6,394 nt of DNA, from positions 1 through 6,394 of the forward strand of contig JAKAOD010000186.1 in the NCBI GenBank assembly GCA_021823365.1, in the 5' to 3' direction. This stretch comes from Actinomycetes bacterium. Lineage in GTDB: Bacteria; Actinomycetota; Acidimicrobiia; Acidimicrobiales; Bog-793. This document shows, piece after piece, positions 5,633 through 6,394 of the stretch (position 1 is the stretch's first letter; every line of letters starts with the position of its first letter). The position numbers and the translations under genes were made by a program. Under the pieces are notes generated by a model. It ran no database searches, was not told the origin of the DNA, and saw only the letters and a list, made by a program, of their open reading frames with translations.

Positions 5633-5642
5633 GGCACGTGCC
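5633..5642. promoter_or_regulatory. Perfect palindrome upstream of the adaptor gene
   Basis: GGCACGTGCC is a perfect 10-base palindrome 15 bases after the previous dyad. A second GGTGCCC follows at 5657-5663. It could be a regulator half-site pair; no regulator is identifiable in the window. Confidence 0.3.
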
Positions 5643-5705
5643 CTTGAGGGCGTAAAGGTGCCCATCGGCCGTCGGGTGCGAGGGGCCAGCACGTGGAGGA
5701 CATGT

Positions 5706-5711
5706 GGAGGA
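5706..5711 (+). promoter_or_regulatory. Ribosome-binding site GGAGGA deciding the adaptor start
   Basis: GGAGGA ends eight bases before the GTG at 5720, ideal spacing. It is the second of two copies of GTGGAGGA (5693-5700 and 5704-5711). The first copy is only one base from the ATG at 5702, too close to serve it well. Confidence 0.55.
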
Positions 5712-5719
5712 AGAGCCGA

Positions 5720-6394
5720 GTGAGTCACAGGCGACGGCGTAGGCGTGCGGTCGCGGCGACTTCTGGTGTTGCCCTGGTCGTCCTCGGCGTGCTCGGTGGT
5801 CTGAGCGCCGTCGGCGGCGCACGCGGCAGTGGGCAGCGAGTAGGCGCCGGTCGGCGCGCCGGCCGGTCTGCGGTCGAGATCGCGGTGGCTCGCAGGGGTG
5901 ACGCGCGTGACGTGGTGACGCTCTCGGGCGTCGTCGCCGCGAGCGCCACCGTCGACGTCGCGTCAGGGCTGCCGGGTCGGCTGGATCGGCTCGCCGTCGT
6001 TGCCGGTCAACCTGTCCGCGCCGGTCAGGTGCTCGCGATCGTCGCCGACCCGCTGGCGAGCGGGAAGCTTGCCCTCACCACGGCGGCCGCTGCGACGGCG
6101 AACGCCAAGCTGCAGGCGGCCCGGGCGGGCCCCAGCCCGCCGGTCGTCGCCGTCGCCAAGGCCATGCTGGAGAAGGCCCAGAGCACGCTCTCCTCCGCTC
6201 GCGCGACGTACCAGGACACCTTGGCCAGCGTCCGTCGAGACCAGCGGGCGGGCGTCGCGAACGCCCTGGTCGGGGTGACGAAGACCACGGACGCGCTCGC
6301 GTCAGCCGATCAGGCGCTGAAGGACGCCGAGGCGTCGACGACGGCGTCGAACCACGCCGCGGTCGCCTCGGCAAAGGCGGCGCTCGAGAAGGCC
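5720..6394 (+). CDS. HlyD/RND-type membrane-fusion (periplasmic adaptor) protein, N-terminal part
   Basis: The frame is open for 225 codons to the right edge. The N-terminus has six consecutive arginines (residues 4-9), then a hydrophobic signal or anchor segment (10-34), consistent with an inner-membrane anchor facing outward. Residues 70-111 form the first half of a biotinyl-lipoyl-like domain: GVVAASATVDVASGLPGRL, then VVAGQPVRAGQVLAIVADP. From about 112 the sequence is a long Ala/Lys/Glu-rich helical region, the rising arm of the adaptor hairpin. Known: these proteins link an ABC or RND exporter to the outer part of the envelope; in actinobacteria they usually accompany MacB-like ABC exporters. 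The transporter is not in the window, so its type is unknown. GTG 5720 is chosen for its GGAGGA; ATG 5702 and GTG 5693 are in-frame alternatives after a TGA at 5645-5647 and leave the anchor unchanged. Confidence 0.88.
   Translation, partial: MSHRRRRRRAVAATSGVALVVLGVLGGLSAVGGARGSGQRVGAGRRAGRSAVEIAVARRGDARDVVTLSGVVAASATVDVASGLPGRLDRLAVVAGQPVRAGQVLAIVADPLASGKLALTTAAAATANAKLQAARAGPSPPVVAVAKAMLEKAQSTLSSARATYQDTLASVRRDQRAGVANALVGVTKTTDALASADQALKDAEASTTASNHAAVASAKAALEKA

Larger units (their letters stand above)
5302..5719. other. Gene-poor region between the insertion sequence and the adaptor gene
   Basis: About 420 bases with no supportable gene. Third-position G+C is mixed in every open frame here, unlike the surrounding genes, and several stretches (about 5460-5600) are more A/T-rich. 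Visible elements are an imperfect stem-loop at 5304-5328 (AGCA-GACC with GGTC-TGCT, no U-tract), a direct repeat GACGGGCGCCG at 5348-5358 and 5364-5374, TGTCC/GGACA inverted at 5460-5480, and the dyads listed separately. The left part was probably the original downstream flank of the cyclase gene before insertion. The right part should hold the promoter and leader of the adaptor gene. Confidence 0.5.

Noticed and set aside
5374..5655. Possible small gene of 71-93 codons on the plus strand, with ATG at 5445
   Set aside because: A weak GGGGAAG precedes the ATG, but third positions are mixed rather than G/C-biased and the product is Ser/Cys/Arg-rich with no known similarity.
5421..5822. 133-codon minus-strand frame over the upstream region of the adaptor
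   Set aside because: It overlaps the adaptor start region and its dyads, begins with a run of arginines antisense to the adaptor, and has no recognisable domain.

Overview
The window is uniformly very G+C-rich, and its real reading frames use almost only G or C at codon third positions. Together with GTG starts, a probable leaderless mRNA and a RelE-type toxin of mycobacterial style, this suggests a high-G+C actinobacterium, possibly an environmental lineage. That placement is inference; no marker gene is present.

Layout, left to right. (1) Positions 1-1914, minus strand: the first 638 codons of a PAS / degenerate-GGDEF / EAL protein, a probable cyclic-di-GMP phosphodiesterase. The frame has no stop before the left edge, where it enters a CCCAGGG heptanucleotide repeat. 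Its promoter, with a palindrome over the -35, is readable at 1957-1995. (2) Positions 2093-2625, minus strand: a toxin-antitoxin operon with a ribbon-helix-helix antitoxin and a RelE/ParE toxin joined by a GTGA overlap. A 12-bp perfect hairpin covers the toxin start, and an operator-like palindrome covers the antitoxin -10. (3) Positions 2940-3983, plus strand: a six-helix membrane diguanylate cyclase with an intact GGDEF site. (4) Positions 3984-5301: a complete insertion sequence with an ISAzo13-type DDE transposase. It abuts the stop codon of the cyclase gene. (5) Positions 5302-5719: a gene-poor stretch with dyad symmetries and weak promoter-like sequence. (6) Position 5720 to the right edge, plus strand: the N-terminal 225 codons of a HlyD/RND-type membrane-fusion (periplasmic adaptor) protein.

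How the parts fit. The cyclase should make cyclic-di-GMP and the left-edge EAL protein should degrade it. They are transcribed away from each other with the toxin-antitoxin operon between them. The insertion sequence is the clearest sign of rearrangement: it appears to have duplicated the TGA stop of the cyclase, leaving that protein intact but separating it from whatever originally followed. The adaptor gene probably starts an export operon continuing beyond the window.

Both edge genes are open at the window boundary. Many long alternative frames, including antisense ones of over 400 codons, are high-GC shadows and were discarded.
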